64,000 bases of DNA from an uncultured Poribacteria bacterium (GTDB lineage: Bacteria > Poribacteria > WGA-4E > WGA-3G). The notes under the pieces are model-generated. The model had not been told where the DNA came from, made no database searches, and saw only the letters and a list, made by a program, of their open reading frames with translations. Where the stretch lies: the NCBI GenBank assembly GCA_951813545.1, contig CATOTL010000001.1, forward strand, positions 124,001 through 188,000. Direction: 5' to 3'. The translations under genes were made by a program, and so were the position numbers. Shown here in pieces: positions 1 to 8,770 of this stretch (positions are counted from its first letter, which is position 1; each line of letters starts with the position of its first letter).

Positions 1-686
1 GGATCCGCACACGTCCATTTCTGGATGTAGTGCGGTGTTGGTTCTTTCTTATAGCCCTTCCATTCAGTACATCCCGCTAAATCGTAAGAGTGGACAACGT
101 TCCCCGTGCCGACCTCAAACGTGCCAACGGCTCTATTTTCACTGGCGTGGAAAACGGCGTTGACGACATCAGAGACATGCACATAATCGCGCTGCGTCCG
201 CCAGAGTTTCTCAAGATTACGCTTCGCCAACCGGAACGGTAGCGATTGCGTATAGACAGGTTTGATCGCCTCAGCTGCGCCCCAGATATTGAAGGGCTGC
301 AAGATGCAAGCCTCCAACGCCGGTTTCGCTTTAATCATCGTTTCCGCCAGATTCTTGGAATACCCATAGAGGGTTGTCGGCTGCCGAGCGATCTGTGAGG
401 AAAAGAAGATGAGATGTGCTGATTGCTGCGCGCAGTGCGACGCGAGAATCTCCATCGCGAAGGAGTTCCATGTGTAGATGTCCGAGTTTTTGTATTGGTT
501 ATCGGAGATCGCACCCGCTGCGATAACGGTGTCGAACCTGTTCTCTTCAAAGAGCCTCTCGACTCTTTCATGCCAGAGGTAAAAGGTTTCCATCCGCTCA
601 AGCCATTTGAACCCGTGTCCTAAGCTGGAGAGGTGGCGCATAATTTCACCGCCAACGAAGCCGCGATAACCTGTAAGGAGTATCAA
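1..686 (-). CDS. NAD-dependent epimerase/dehydratase, 3' end cut by window edge
   Basis: About 228 codons are visible before the window edge. The N-terminus (LILLTGYRGFVGG) is a Rossmann glycine-rich nucleotide-binding loop, and LYGYSKNLAE supplies the YxxxK pair of extended short-chain dehydrogenases. A later stretch (RDYVHVSDVVNAV) is typical of nucleotide-sugar epimerases. No ATG fits; a TTG at 686 lies just after AGGAG and begins the Rossmann strand, so TTG is taken as the start. It resembles the epimerase at 3877-4683 (same TGxxGFxG, YGxSK and RDFVHVSDV blocks). It probably modifies a nucleotide sugar for the adjoining glycan locus. The substrate cannot be told from sequence. Confidence 0.8.
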   Translation of the reverse strand, partial: MILLTGYRGFVGGEIMRHLSSLGHGFKWLERMETFYLWHERVERLFEENRFDTVIAAGAISDNQYKNSDIYTWNSFAMEILASHCAQQSAHLIFFSSQIARQPTTLYGYSKNLAETMIKAKPALEACILQPFNIWGAAEAIKPVYTQSLPFRLAKRNLEKLWRTQRDYVHVSDVVNAVFHASENRAVGTFEVGTGNVVHSYDLAGCTEWKGYKKEPTPHYIQKWTCAD

Positions 687-904
687 TTTCCTATTTCTCC
701 TTAACGGTGCCAGCGAATCCTGCAGCGTCCGTTGTAATCTTCATAAGTCTTCTTCTGTTTCTCATTGAGGTGGCTTTTGCCAAAAATTGTTCTGTCCAGT
801 CGTCCGAACTTTTTAGAGTCCTCAGTCTTCAGTTAGCCGTGTAGCATCTGAAAACGATTCTAACCTCACAACGCCCTCTGAACGGACAACTGACAACTAT
901 TCCC

Positions 905-1153
905 TCATTGTAATTCCCTTCGGATACATCTTTTGATATAGGAGAGCGTGTTTGCCCCGTCCTCTTCAATCTTCTCAATAAAATCCTCATTGGAATATAG
1001 GTCCAAGACTGTCCGTAAGATAACTTTGACAGCGGACGCCGCCTTCGGGCGTTCAGTTTCAGAGACGCAGTCGATGTGTTTCGCGAAGCTTAGGAGTTTC
1101 GAGTATGTCGCCGGTGGCACTGAGAATTGGATAGATTTCGGTTTCTTTTCCAT
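905..1153 (-). CDS. 82-residue conserved small protein, copy 1 of 3
   Basis: I do not recognise the family. The protein begins MEKKPKSIQFSVPPATYSKL and has a short beta-like N-terminus followed by two predicted helices, loosely like a ribbon-helix-helix DNA-binding protein; that is only a suggestion. Near-identical copies lie at 19187-19435 and 25611-25859. All three sit about 80-100 bp downstream of the same promoter-leader cassette, and the leader carries CTGGAGAA or a related purine run. Here the overlapping downstream reading frame (MREx) stops after three codons, whereas the other copies continue into an MKNIxRLDENYN segment. Conservation of three copies at protein level argues that it is a real gene. 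Confidence 0.7.
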   Translation of the reverse strand: MEKKPKSIQFSVPPATYSKLLSFAKHIDCVSETERPKAASAVKVILRTVLDLYSNEDFIEKIEEDGANTLSYIKRCIRRELQ

Positions 1154-1234
1154 TTTTATCTTCAGAATGATTAGAGATTCTCCAGAAAGTCAAGAGAAAG
1201 TTATGGTGGGAGGTTGGATTGACACGTTTCTATA

Positions 1235-1264
1235 ATTATATCCTGCCTATAAACCCAAAGACAA
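1235..1264 (-). promoter_or_regulatory. Promoter cassette copy A
   Basis: On the minus strand TTGTCT (1264-1259) and TATAAT (1240-1235) are 18 bp apart. The same arrangement recurs at 3647-3676, 19504-19533, 24970-24999 and 25938-25966, each followed by a GTGTCGAT-like start of a conserved leader and preceded by a TTCTTAAGATTTCTTAGAA-like element (here near 1296-1320). It should drive the small gene ending at 905. Confidence 0.7.
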
Positions 1265-1574
1265 TACCCAGAACCGCCATAAATAAGAAAAAACTTGTGA
1301 TTTCTAAGAAATCTTAAGAAAAAAATAAGAAAATAGTTTTTCTGTCTTTTTGCAATGCTATCGTCCTTAAATTACAAATCCGCCTGATAAGTGGGATTTA
1401 GGGAGTTTGTTGCATGAGAAATGCTCACACTCGCACATGAGCGATAGCAGCACATTCGCACATGAAGGTCTCATGAAAACGATGGATTCTGTCTTAGAAA
1501 GGGGACTGGGTGTCCACCAGGCGGTTGGAGTTATGTTTTCCGTAGGGTTCAGGATATGTGCGATCTAGAAGTTT
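1265..1574. other. Intergenic stretch without a recognisable gene
   Basis: It holds the AT-rich element upstream of promoter A (near 1296-1330), a segment resembling the CTGATAAG...GGATTTAGGG repeat (1384-1410; compare 60013 and 31798) and a CACACTCGCACATGA-type short repeat (1423-1466; compare 31205 and 20965). I see no reading frame worth calling. Confidence 0.5.
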
Positions 1575-3314
1575 TTATTCAATATCCACTTCAGTGATGA
1601 TCTTCTTAACAGTTTCCGGGTCAATGCCATATTTTTCAAGGAAATACTCCCGATCGGCTTGTCCGGCTTCAAGGAAATTCTCTAATTCTTTTGTGAAGCC
1701 AGGGTTATCCTTTTCGGCTTGCTGTAGAACTTGTTTGGCTCTATCTTTTTCCAGAATGTTGTATACAGTTGATTGGCTGAGATCCGCGTAGGTTTTCTCA
1801 TTAATTCTATCGTCAAATCTTAGGTTGAAAACTGCCGTCATAAGGGTTTTATGAAGACCATTGTGTTGATTCCTATATGACATTTCTGGCGTGATTGATT
1901 TTTGACCGGTTGCGATATATTCAAATTCGGCATCTTCCCATGCGGCGAGAAATTCTTTAAGAGGATATCGGACACCAGCACCGTCTCGCTGGCCAGTATC
2001 GTTGATAATGATCTCAGGGTTTTCAGGATCCGCCAAATTAATACCTGTAATCCAAACGCCGTGATTGGTTTTACTATTGAGTCCTTGGCGGTGGAGATCG
2101 GCGCGTTCCTGCGCTGTCGTGATGGTGGTACGCAGTCTTCGAGCGTTCCAAAGTTCGGTAGCATCGACACATGCAGCGATTTTGTTTCCGGCTTCGAGTT
2201 CACGGATGAGGTCTACGAAATCTATAGCGTGTCCTCTACGGCTGGGCACTTTGTAAGCATCAAAAATGAGCTGGTATACGTTTCGCGAGCGGTCGACCGT
2301 TACGTCCGAAAAATCTGGTTCATTCGGATCGTTCATGATTCTGCTCCAATTATAGCCCGTTGGGTTTATCTTCCTGAGCCTGTTCTCTATGAAGAGCGGG
2401 TTATCAAGTTGCTCGAAATACATCTGCTGCTTAGCCGGGTCAAGTGATGCCCAATTCATTACGGGAAAGAAGCCTCTATAAACCGGTTCGCCGTTTGCGT
2501 ACGTGAATTTGGGCTCTTTGATAACATTTCCCTGTCCATCCACGACTTGCACGAAATCTCGGATGACTCGTTCATAGGTGATGGGATTTCCATCTGCATC
2601 TTCGATTCCGAGGGAAGCCATCGCGCTGCTTGTGGCACCTATGACGCAGGTCCCATTGAAGCGTTGATTAGCCCAAAACTGTCCGCCAGCGTCGTCCTCT
2701 CCAAGGATATCGTTAACGAGTTGGATTGCAAGTTCCTCTGTGATTGGTTCTTGCGTGCCCTGTATTGGTACCTCTGATATTGAGCCATAAATAACCGACG
2801 CTGCACGCGCGATAGGTGTGGGCGGATGGTAGGGATCAGCGATCTCCACTTTCAGGGTGAGTACATTATTTAGCCACGTGCCGCGCGGCGAATAATGAAG
2901 AATCCCGTTTTCATCCAGTGTTGCAAAGGGGTCATCAGGGTTCCAAGGTTCTGAGAGCGCGGAGATAGAGTCCTCATTGACTTCCAGCAAATTGAAGACG
3001 GCAGGGGCAGTAGTGGTGATGAGTTCGTTGAGATCAATTCGATATGGATACGGCGAAGATGCGGGTAGCAACTGGGGCTTCGCCGTTGCACTGAAGACAT
3101 ACCGAGACCGTCGGGTTTCACGGTTCGCAGTGTCTCCGCGCCAGCTGGAACGGATTCTACCACCGTAGTAGCCACCGTAGTAGCCACCGTAGTAGTCACC
3201 AGTCGTTGAAAAGAAGGTGTTTCGTGAACCGACCAGCGTTCTTCCGCGGGTTCTGTGCATTCGAGGTCCGAAACCTAATCTGAAAGTGAGAGGTGTTTTC
3301 GTTTTACGAATCAT
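1575..3314 (-). CDS. Papain-fold (C39-like) cysteine peptidase with Gly-Tyr N-terminal region
   Basis: 579 residues. The basic N-terminus runs into a DYYGGYYGGYYGGR tract (about residues 40-53). A cysteine in NGTCVIGATSSAMASLG (about residue 222) starts a helix as in C39-like and papain-like peptidases; a later NHGVWITGINL gives the candidate histidine and INDTGQR the acidic partner. The C-terminus is helical and charged. The first 60 residues resemble the 55-residue protein at 18798-18965, so the N-terminal piece is modular. No ribosome-binding site is obvious before the ATG; a miniature element (3344-3461) lies between the gene and its promoter cassette B and may have displaced it. Family assignment is by motif only. 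Confidence 0.6.
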   Translation of the reverse strand: MIRKTKTPLTFRLGFGPRMHRTRGRTLVGSRNTFFSTTGDYYGGYYGGYYGGRIRSSWRGDTANRETRRSRYVFSATAKPQLLPASSPYPYRIDLNELITTTAPAVFNLLEVNEDSISALSEPWNPDDPFATLDENGILHYSPRGTWLNNVLTLKVEIADPYHPPTPIARAASVIYGSISEVPIQGTQEPITEELAIQLVNDILGEDDAGGQFWANQRFNGTCVIGATSSAMASLGIEDADGNPITYERVIRDFVQVVDGQGNVIKEPKFTYANGEPVYRGFFPVMNWASLDPAKQQMYFEQLDNPLFIENRLRKINPTGYNWSRIMNDPNEPDFSDVTVDRSRNVYQLIFDAYKVPSRRGHAIDFVDLIRELEAGNKIAACVDATELWNARRLRTTITTAQERADLHRQGLNSKTNHGVWITGINLADPENPEIIINDTGQRDGAGVRYPLKEFLAAWEDAEFEYIATGQKSITPEMSYRNQHNGLHKTLMTAVFNLRFDDRINEKTYADLSQSTVYNILEKDRAKQVLQQAEKDNPGFTKELENFLEAGQADREYFLEKYGIDPETVKKIITEVDIE

Positions 3315-3343
3315 GTTAAATTATGGTAGGACTTACGCAAATT

Positions 3344-3461
3344 TATAGTAAAACCCAAAAATAAGAGGGCACTTTGGAAAACACAAAACACCTCACCACC
3401 GCTGGCGAGGATTGTATCCTCGCCTCTTTGGAGTGTCTAATTAATTCTAAACTTTACTATA
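3344..3461. repeat. Miniature inverted-repeat element, subfamily 1
   Basis: 118 bp bounded by TATAGTAAAACCC and its near-complement ...AAACTTTACTATA, with a central GGCGAGGAT/ATCCTCGCC palindrome. Almost identical to 55364-55481 (opposite orientation) and to the interrupted copy at 40080-40220. No coding capacity, so it must be moved in trans. Confidence 0.85.
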
Positions 3462-3561
3462 GTACGCGGCGCGAGCGTTTTTTTACCGCTAAATCCCGAT
3501 AAACCAACGCCGTAAGTCCTAAATATTAATCCTTAGAGGTTTGGGATGAGGTGGCACCACC

Positions 3562-3640
3562 TTAGCAGCTACGAAATAGGTTCACAGACAGGTCAGGACG
3601 CGTAAATCCTGCGTGGTAATTTTCATTTCGATCGACACTT
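3562..3640 (-). pseudogene. Short relic related to MKNIxRLDENYN frames
   Basis: The frame reads RNENYHAGFTRPDLSVNLF and stops. It aligns with the short frames following the 82-residue genes at 19101-19190 and 25528-25614 (DENYN...F), at both DNA and protein level. It follows promoter cassette B directly, as though the 82-residue gene between them had been deleted. It may be an interspersed repeat rather than a former gene. Confidence 0.35.
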
Positions 3641-3646
3641 TCCTAC

Positions 3647-3676
3647 ATTATACCCTACGGATGAACCCAAAGACAA
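3647..3676 (-). promoter_or_regulatory. Promoter cassette copy B
   Basis: TTGTCT and TATAAT on the minus strand, 18 bp apart, continuing GTAGGAAAGTGTCGATC as in the other cassettes. The upstream TTACGATTTCTGAGG-like element is at about 3712-3732. It points toward the peptidase gene at 1575-3314, about 330 bp away across a miniature element. Confidence 0.65.
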
Positions 3677-3876
3677 TGTCCAGAACCCGGATGAAGAAAA
3701 AAATCCTACAATCCCTCAGAAATCGTAAGAGAAAAAATAGAGAGCGGCATATTTACATTTAATTTTACTCCTATCGGGTTTTGGAGAACAGCATATAGGG
3801 TGGATTGAATAACAAAGCGGAACTTCCAAACGTATTGTAACAGCAGGACAGCTGGAAGGTGGTTCTTGGGTGAAGG

Positions 3877-4683
3877 TTAAGTTTCAATGGGTGGCGGTTC
3901 GACATCTGTCTGCATAAACGCCTGCATCTCATCAAGATATTCGGGAATAGGTGTTGGCTTCCAGTTCGGAAGCAACTCGTCTTTTTCTGCCATAAGTATC
4001 TCGGCGATAGGGCATTCCGCAACAACAGGCGGTTTCGGATAGGTGCAACCGCTTTGATTATAGAGCAGATTGACGAGCGTCGCGATGTCTGTGGGGGCTG
4101 CGGTCCCGATGGAAAACGTTCCCGGTGTCCAATCGTCAATAACGCTTCTTATCGCGGCAGCCACATCGGAGACATGAACAAAATCACGAGTACATCGCCA
4201 GTAGACGCGTTCGAGCCGTCCGGTAAGGATTTTATAGACGATGCTCGGATTGGTCTTTTCTGCCTCGTTGAAGCCCCAAATGTTAAAAGGACGGAGGATA
4301 CAGAGGTTCATCCGAGCAACTTTCTGTCGCAGATAGAACTCCGCACAGTGCTTGCTCCAACCGTAAGGCGTTTGCGGGTCTATCGCTGCGGCGGAAGATA
4401 TGAAAACCAGCTTCGTATCCGTCTGCTCACAGTAGTCAGCGATTTGTGTGCTCGCCTGATAATTGAGTTGCCAGAGTGTATTGCTGGTATCCTCGGAGTT
4501 GCTCACTGCGCCACAGTGAAGAACAATGTCGTGTTTCCCACCGCGGCGTCTGAAGTCCTGAAAAGCGACTTCAAATTCCTGATACGTTCCGCAGTCAAAG
4601 CCGTGAACTTCGTGTGTTTTTGCGAGGGCTTCGTAGAGGAGACTCCCGAGGAAGCCGTTGTGTCCTGTCATTAAGATTCTCAT
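3877..4683 (-). CDS. NAD-dependent epimerase/dehydratase
   Basis: 268 residues. MRILMTGHNGFLGSLL is the Rossmann dinucleotide loop; FISSAAAIDPQTPYGWSKH carries the catalytic serine and YxxxK of extended short-chain dehydrogenases; RDFVHVSDVAAAI matches the conserved nucleotide-sugar epimerase segment. The length is slightly short of the usual 300-330. Start ATG at 4683 follows GGAAG. It is the last gene of a tightly packed minus-strand run and is homologous to the partial gene at 1-686. Likely role: epimerising or reducing a nucleotide-linked sugar in the cytoplasm. Confidence 0.8.
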   Translation of the reverse strand: MRILMTGHNGFLGSLLYEALAKTHEVHGFDCGTYQEFEVAFQDFRRRGGKHDIVLHCGAVSNSEDTSNTLWQLNYQASTQIADYCEQTDTKLVFISSAAAIDPQTPYGWSKHCAEFYLRQKVARMNLCILRPFNIWGFNEAEKTNPSIVYKILTGRLERVYWRCTRDFVHVSDVAAAIRSVIDDWTPGTFSIGTAAPTDIATLVNLLYNQSGCTYPKPPVVAECPIAEILMAEKDELLPNWKPTPIPEYLDEMQAFMQTDVEPPPIET

Positions 4684-4684
4684 T

Positions 4685-4927
4685 TTATATGTCTTCCTTC
4701 TTCTCGATGGTCCGTATTGCTTCCCACATCATATCTGTTTCACGGGGTTTGTGTATTTTGTGCGCTGTCGTGTAGAGTGCCTCAAGGATTTCTGACAAAA
4801 AAGGATGGAGTTGACAAGCGACCTCAATAGAGATTTTTGGCGGCAGGTCCGTCCTTTTCAGCAGCAGTAATTCTCTGAAGGCTTCGCGCGATATTTCGAT
4901 AGTGAGGGTTTCTTTCTTTGTGTCCAT
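4685..4927 (-). CDS. Small hypothetical protein in glycan operon
   Basis: 80 residues beginning MDTKKETLTIEISREAFREL; charged, without membrane segment or recognised motif. Preceded by AGGA four bases from the ATG and followed after one base by the epimerase gene. The strand-helix-helix look is reminiscent of small DNA-binding or antitoxin-like proteins, and it shares a general plan with the 82-residue family, but no identity is convincing. Confidence 0.55.
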   Translation of the reverse strand: MDTKKETLTIEISREAFRELLLLKRTDLPPKISIEVACQLHPFLSEILEALYTTAHKIHKPRETDMMWEAIRTIEKKEDI

Positions 4928-4958
4928 GATTTCCTTTTATTGACATCCTTTCTGAGCG

Positions 4959-5429
4959 TCACATTCCTCTGGAGAAATGGATGCTGTCGTTTCCATAGAT
5001 ACCGGCGATAATACACTGTTTGAGGGACTCTTTGCCTTCGGGACTCAGTATAAACTGTATCTTGTCTGATACTGTCAGCGTCTCGTCATAGGCACAGAGT
5101 TTAAGTGTCTCGCGGTTGACGATAACCGACCTGATATTGCGTGGTAAACCCTCTGGGCTTAACAAAAAGATATCCTTGAAAATCTTTCCAATTTTCGGTT
5201 GCGCATCTAAGCGCATCACGAGAATCGGTTTCCCTCCAAAGTAGTCGAAGACATTCAAATATGCACCGATAAGTGCGTCCTCTTTGCCACCTAACACCTT
5301 ATCCTGTTCTGAGTATTCGTTGATATCTTGAAGGAGATAATATGTAACAGATGACGTCTCATTTATCCCTAAAGTTCTGTTTTCATCGAAGTATTCAAAC
5401 AAACAAAATTCGAGTTTTTTATGGGGCAT
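4959..5429 (-). CDS. Hypothetical protein coupled to glycosyltransferase
   Basis: 156 residues starting MPHKKLEFCLFEYFDENRTL. I recognise no domain; the protein is soluble and rather hydrophobic-patterned. It overlaps the 3' end of the upstream glycosyltransferase gene by 11 bp, so it is very likely translated from the same message and takes part in the same pathway. Confidence 0.6.
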   Translation of the reverse strand: MPHKKLEFCLFEYFDENRTLGINETSSVTYYLLQDINEYSEQDKVLGGKEDALIGAYLNVFDYFGGKPILVMRLDAQPKIGKIFKDIFLLSPEGLPRNIRSVIVNRETLKLCAYDETLTVSDKIQFILSPEGKESLKQCIIAGIYGNDSIHFSRGM

Positions 5430-6408
5430 AGTAAAAGACCTCTAAGAACAAGGATTTTAGCGCGTTCTCGAACTGTTCCGCACTGTGTTTCTCAATGATC
5501 TCGGCTCTCATCTGGGCATCTATAGTAGCGGGCTGCTCCATTCGTCTTTCGATCACTTTGACGGCTTCGTCAACATCTCGGAACCGCACAACCGAACTGT
5601 ATTCATCGAACATCGGATGATAGTCCCAGCATACACATGTGCAGCCAGACATACCGGCTTCAAGGAAAGCGAGACTCCCGACATCGTAAATCGTCATGGA
5701 TAGGTAGATGGCGGACGTCGATAGGATCTCCGAGACTTCTGCCAGTGAGGCACCCGTTATATGTCTATCGGCTGTTTCTGCGATCTGTTCCTCAATCGCT
5801 AAGTCGTATAGATACCTATGTGATCCCCAGAGTCCGGCATTTCCCAAGAACACCTTTTCAATACCCTCTGGTAGGCTTTCAAAGACCTTAAGAATCGCGT
5901 CGGTATTCTTCTGAAGCCCTATTTTACTGACAGCGATGACCCGCTTTTCTCTGTGATCTGAGACCTCAGTGATTTCAGGGATAGGCGATCGGAGCACATA
6001 AATCGGTAGCTCCCCGGCGATAACCTGTAGCAGCTGCTTCTGATAGAGGTTGCAAGCGACGAGACCATCAACCGCGTCAAAAATTCTTTTTCGCTGGCGG
6101 GGATCCCATCGGAAAACAGCCTGCTCCTCTGCCCACAGAAGTTTAATACCCCGATGTTTCCTGAGTGCTTCGAGCTTTTCACTATAATCGCGTTCAATGA
6201 ACATCGGCTCGATCAGCAACATCTGTTTCAAATTCGGATCGCTGCAATCATCGGTCACATGGAGATCCGGTAAGCACGTTTTAACGTACAAATATTTTGT
6301 GACGATTCCGCCGCCATGTTTACCCTCTTTCGGGCGGGTATAGATTCTGTCGGAATCGAACCAGTCTTTGAACGTAAGTACACTGACATTTATAGGATTT
6401 TCATTCAT
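5419..6408 (-). CDS. GT-B type glycosyltransferase (group 1-like)
   Basis: 329 residues. The C-terminal half has the nucleotide-sugar binding layout of the GT4-like fold: IAVSKIGLQKNTDAIL, then KVFLGNAGLWG, then a late acidic region around DVGSLAFLEAGMSGC. The same blocks occur in the proteins at 21081, 22117 and 60631 (VGxxxxxKN, YLGxxxLWS). The ATG overlaps the stop of the P-loop kinase gene (ATGA). Donor and acceptor are unknown. Confidence 0.75.
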   Translation of the reverse strand: MNENPINVSVLTFKDWFDSDRIYTRPKEGKHGGGIVTKYLYVKTCLPDLHVTDDCSDPNLKQMLLIEPMFIERDYSEKLEALRKHRGIKLLWAEEQAVFRWDPRQRKRIFDAVDGLVACNLYQKQLLQVIAGELPIYVLRSPIPEITEVSDHREKRVIAVSKIGLQKNTDAILKVFESLPEGIEKVFLGNAGLWGSHRYLYDLAIEEQIAETADRHITGASLAEVSEILSTSAIYLSMTIYDVGSLAFLEAGMSGCTCVCWDYHPMFDEYSSVVRFRDVDEAVKVIERRMEQPATIDAQMRAEIIEKHSAEQFENALKSLFLEVFYYAP

Positions 6409-7037
6409 TTTTCAACCTGTTGTATAATTGATTTGAAAACTTTCTCTTTCGATTGTGTCGCATCTACCTTAATGAGATACCCTTGCGCTGCGAATTCCAT
6501 ATAGGTTTCGCGCCTTTGGTCGTATAACTCTCGTTCGATAAGGTCTTTATCAGTACTGTTTGGCTTTCGCTTCAAACGTTGTTCGCGGCGTTGTAAGTAT
6601 GTGTCATAGTCTATATCGAGATAGAAGTGATGTCCATGTCGGAAACTCGGAAGTCCTAACTCCCCTATTATTTCCGTAAATGATTCAAAGGCATCTGGAG
6701 CTCCAAGCATCTGTATCCAATAGTCAGCGAGATAGTGATCAAACACGATGCCGAGATCACTGTGATCGGCATATCTCTTCACACGCCAGTGATAATCTAA
6801 AGCAAACCACCCTAAACTTGAGGCACTGTAGACTTCGTATTCCTTCATATCTTCTCTGTCAAGATACTGATAAAACGCATCATAGAACCTATCACGCGTC
6901 ATACAGAAGTTGACAGCAAACCCATATCCCTCTTTTTCCAGTAACCCCGCTATTGAGGTTTTCCCACAACATTTTGAGCCGTTGAGCGCAATAATATTGC
7001 GAGATGGCTTTTGGAAACAAAAATCGTAATATTTCAC
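6405..7037 (-). CDS. P-loop nucleoside/nucleotide kinase-like protein
   Basis: 210 residues. NIIALNGSKCCGKTSIAGLL (about residues 14-33) is a Walker A loop; the rest has the size and layout of thymidylate-kinase-like P-loop kinases, with HFYLDIDYDTYLQRREQRL resembling their LID/base region. Start is GTG at 7037, overlapping the preceding stop as GTGA, with AAGGTGA six bases upstream. It may phosphorylate a sugar-nucleotide precursor or the acceptor; the substrate is not visible. Confidence 0.7.
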   Translation of the reverse strand: MKYYDFCFQKPSRNIIALNGSKCCGKTSIAGLLEKEGYGFAVNFCMTRDRFYDAFYQYLDREDMKEYEVYSASSLGWFALDYHWRVKRYADHSDLGIVFDHYLADYWIQMLGAPDAFESFTEIIGELGLPSFRHGHHFYLDIDYDTYLQRREQRLKRKPNSTDKDLIERELYDQRRETYMEFAAQGYLIKVDATQSKEKVFKSIIQQVEK

Positions 7038-7774
7038 AGGTGCTCACCTTCTATCGCCATAGCATATTTATTGAACATATCGCTGTTTCTGTGTGGGTAG
7101 ATTAAACTAGCGATCCGTCTCGTTAGACTCTGAGATTGTTGTGCGGTATAAAAACCTGGGGTGTCCGGGTATGAGGGCATGTAGTTCTCTATCGTTGGCC
7201 ACGGCGATGCCCTTTGGAGCATAAACCCAGCACCGTGCGGTGTCACGATGTTGGCGACCTGCCCGCTGCCGTTGACACCCCTTGCCCAAAAATCATTGAT
7301 TGCGGGTGCCCACGGTAGGTTCTCTTGCTTTCTAAAATGGAGTTGAGCGATACGGATATTCTCATAACCTTCCATTGTTATGAGATCACTGAAATGTCTT
7401 AAGATGTCCTCATATTTCAGGTATTCAAAGAAAACGTCGCTCTCCAAAAGTAAGACAGGCATCTGTTCTGCTGCGATCTGCTTCATGATTTTAAGGAATC
7501 CCCATTCAACAGCGATCGCATGGCTTGGCGGCGACTCGTAATGTTTTCTTTCGTCAAGGGATCTCTTCCACTGCGTATACCCATCTTCAACCACTGCGCT
7601 GATGAGTTCGGCGTTCGTCTTATAGTTTTGCCAGTCAAACCCGTTATAGAATTTGAGACGTCCCTTGACTAACATGTTACTCACTGGAACCCGGATAGTT
7701 TCGAGATGTCCCAGCAGTATGTAGTTCCTATAAAGATGCTTCGGTATCGTAAGCACTTTGATATTTAAATCCAT
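7034..7774 (-). CDS. GT25-like transferase, divergent
   Basis: The start is set at the ATG overlapping the upstream stop (TAATG, 7774) because MDLNIKVLTIPKHLYRN then aligns with the start of the paralogue at 17262-18098 (both continue through LGHL and LKFYNGFDW / LKIFNGFDY). 246 residues. The segment PVLLLESDVFFEYL occupies the place of the LEDD metal-binding motif of GT25 enzymes, with one acid altered. HGAGFMLQRASPW matches the later donor-site region (HGAQYFLDL in the paralogue). Probable sugar transfer to a lipid or surface glycan; activity with the changed motif is uncertain. Confidence 0.6.
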   Translation of the reverse strand: MDLNIKVLTIPKHLYRNYILLGHLETIRVPVSNMLVKGRLKFYNGFDWQNYKTNAELISAVVEDGYTQWKRSLDERKHYESPPSHAIAVEWGFLKIMKQIAAEQMPVLLLESDVFFEYLKYEDILRHFSDLITMEGYENIRIAQLHFRKQENLPWAPAINDFWARGVNGSGQVANIVTPHGAGFMLQRASPWPTIENYMPSYPDTPGFYTAQQSQSLTRRIASLIYPHRNSDMFNKYAMAIEGEHL

Positions 7775-8739
7775 TACCCGAGTCTCCTTTCCTGTCCAAT
7801 ATATTCCCGCCATGCCGCTTCATCTTCAGGGGCTTCCATCAAACCCCGGCGAATATGTGTGAAAAAATGGGTTGCTGTTTGTGCTGCTTCGCGCATCTCC
7901 TCGGCACTTTGAACAAGTGGGACGCACCACGTTTGGATCAAGTCCTCGAGCATTTTGCCACTCCACTGCATATAGAGGGAAAGGGTGTTTTCTTCGCTTC
8001 CAAACAGATGCACCGCGGTATGGATGAAGGTCTTGAAGTCAGGGGATAGAAATTCTGGGCAGAACGAATGGATGACACCTCGCGAATGATGGACGCGTTC
8101 GGTTCTCACACCGAGTGCCTGTTCTGCTAACCGAATCCATTTCTTTCGTCCTTCATCTTCAGGCAGTTCATAGAAGTAGTTCCACCGAGGGTTTCGGGAT
8201 AGGTAAGGCACAATGTTGCAGGTACTCATGAGCCGCCTATCGCGGCGTTCCCAGAGCTGAGATATTTTGAAGGGGTTCTTAGACCCAGCAGATGCTAAAA
8301 ACAGATCCGTATCGAAGAAAAGCACGTTGTCGTAGGCATCAAATCGCTCATCCAAAATCAAGTAGAGTTCCTGCGTAAACCACTGCCCATCACCTGCGGG
8401 GGTGTAGTCTGGACGTTCATAGTGCATGAATCGGCTTTCAGAGATACCTGACCTTCGGAATTGGTCTTCAGCAACTGCCCATAACCGTTTTTCGATATAG
8501 AAATAGATAGGGACTTGCGCTTCAACGATGTCTGAATTGACCAAAAAAGAGTGTGCCGCCCAAAATGCTGAATTAATGTGGTAGGTCGGAACGATGTCCT
8601 TGAACCCGATGAAAAGGGGGAAAACCAGACACCCTTTCTTCGATCCCATCTCATAATCGAAGTTTGAAAAATAATCAGGGAAATCAAACTTGATTCGCTG
8701 CTTATAGCGATCCTGTCTGCTAAATTGAAAATGTTCCAT
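7774..8739 (-). CDS. Putative GT-A glycosyltransferase
   Basis: About 321 residues. VLFFDTDLFLASAG contains a DxD motif after a hydrophobic strand, typical of GT-A transferases using a metal-bound nucleotide sugar. Upstream TTG at 8745 has a better spacing to GGGAG (7 bases) than the ATG at 8739 (13 bases), so either may be used. The end overlaps the next gene's ATG. I do not recognise the exact family. Confidence 0.6.
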   Translation of the reverse strand: MEHFQFSRQDRYKQRIKFDFPDYFSNFDYEMGSKKGCLVFPLFIGFKDIVPTYHINSAFWAAHSFLVNSDIVEAQVPIYFYIEKRLWAVAEDQFRRSGISESRFMHYERPDYTPAGDGQWFTQELYLILDERFDAYDNVLFFDTDLFLASAGSKNPFKISQLWERRDRRLMSTCNIVPYLSRNPRWNYFYELPEDEGRKKWIRLAEQALGVRTERVHHSRGVIHSFCPEFLSPDFKTFIHTAVHLFGSEENTLSLYMQWSGKMLEDLIQTWCVPLVQSAEEMREAAQTATHFFTHIRRGLMEAPEDEAAWREYIGQERRLG

Positions 8740-8770
8740 AATCAATAATAGACTCCCATATCTGATTTCT

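Noticed and set aside
1902..2447. 181-codon plus-strand frame inside the peptidase gene
   Set aside because: It is the antisense shadow of the longer minus-strand gene, with no homology-like motif.
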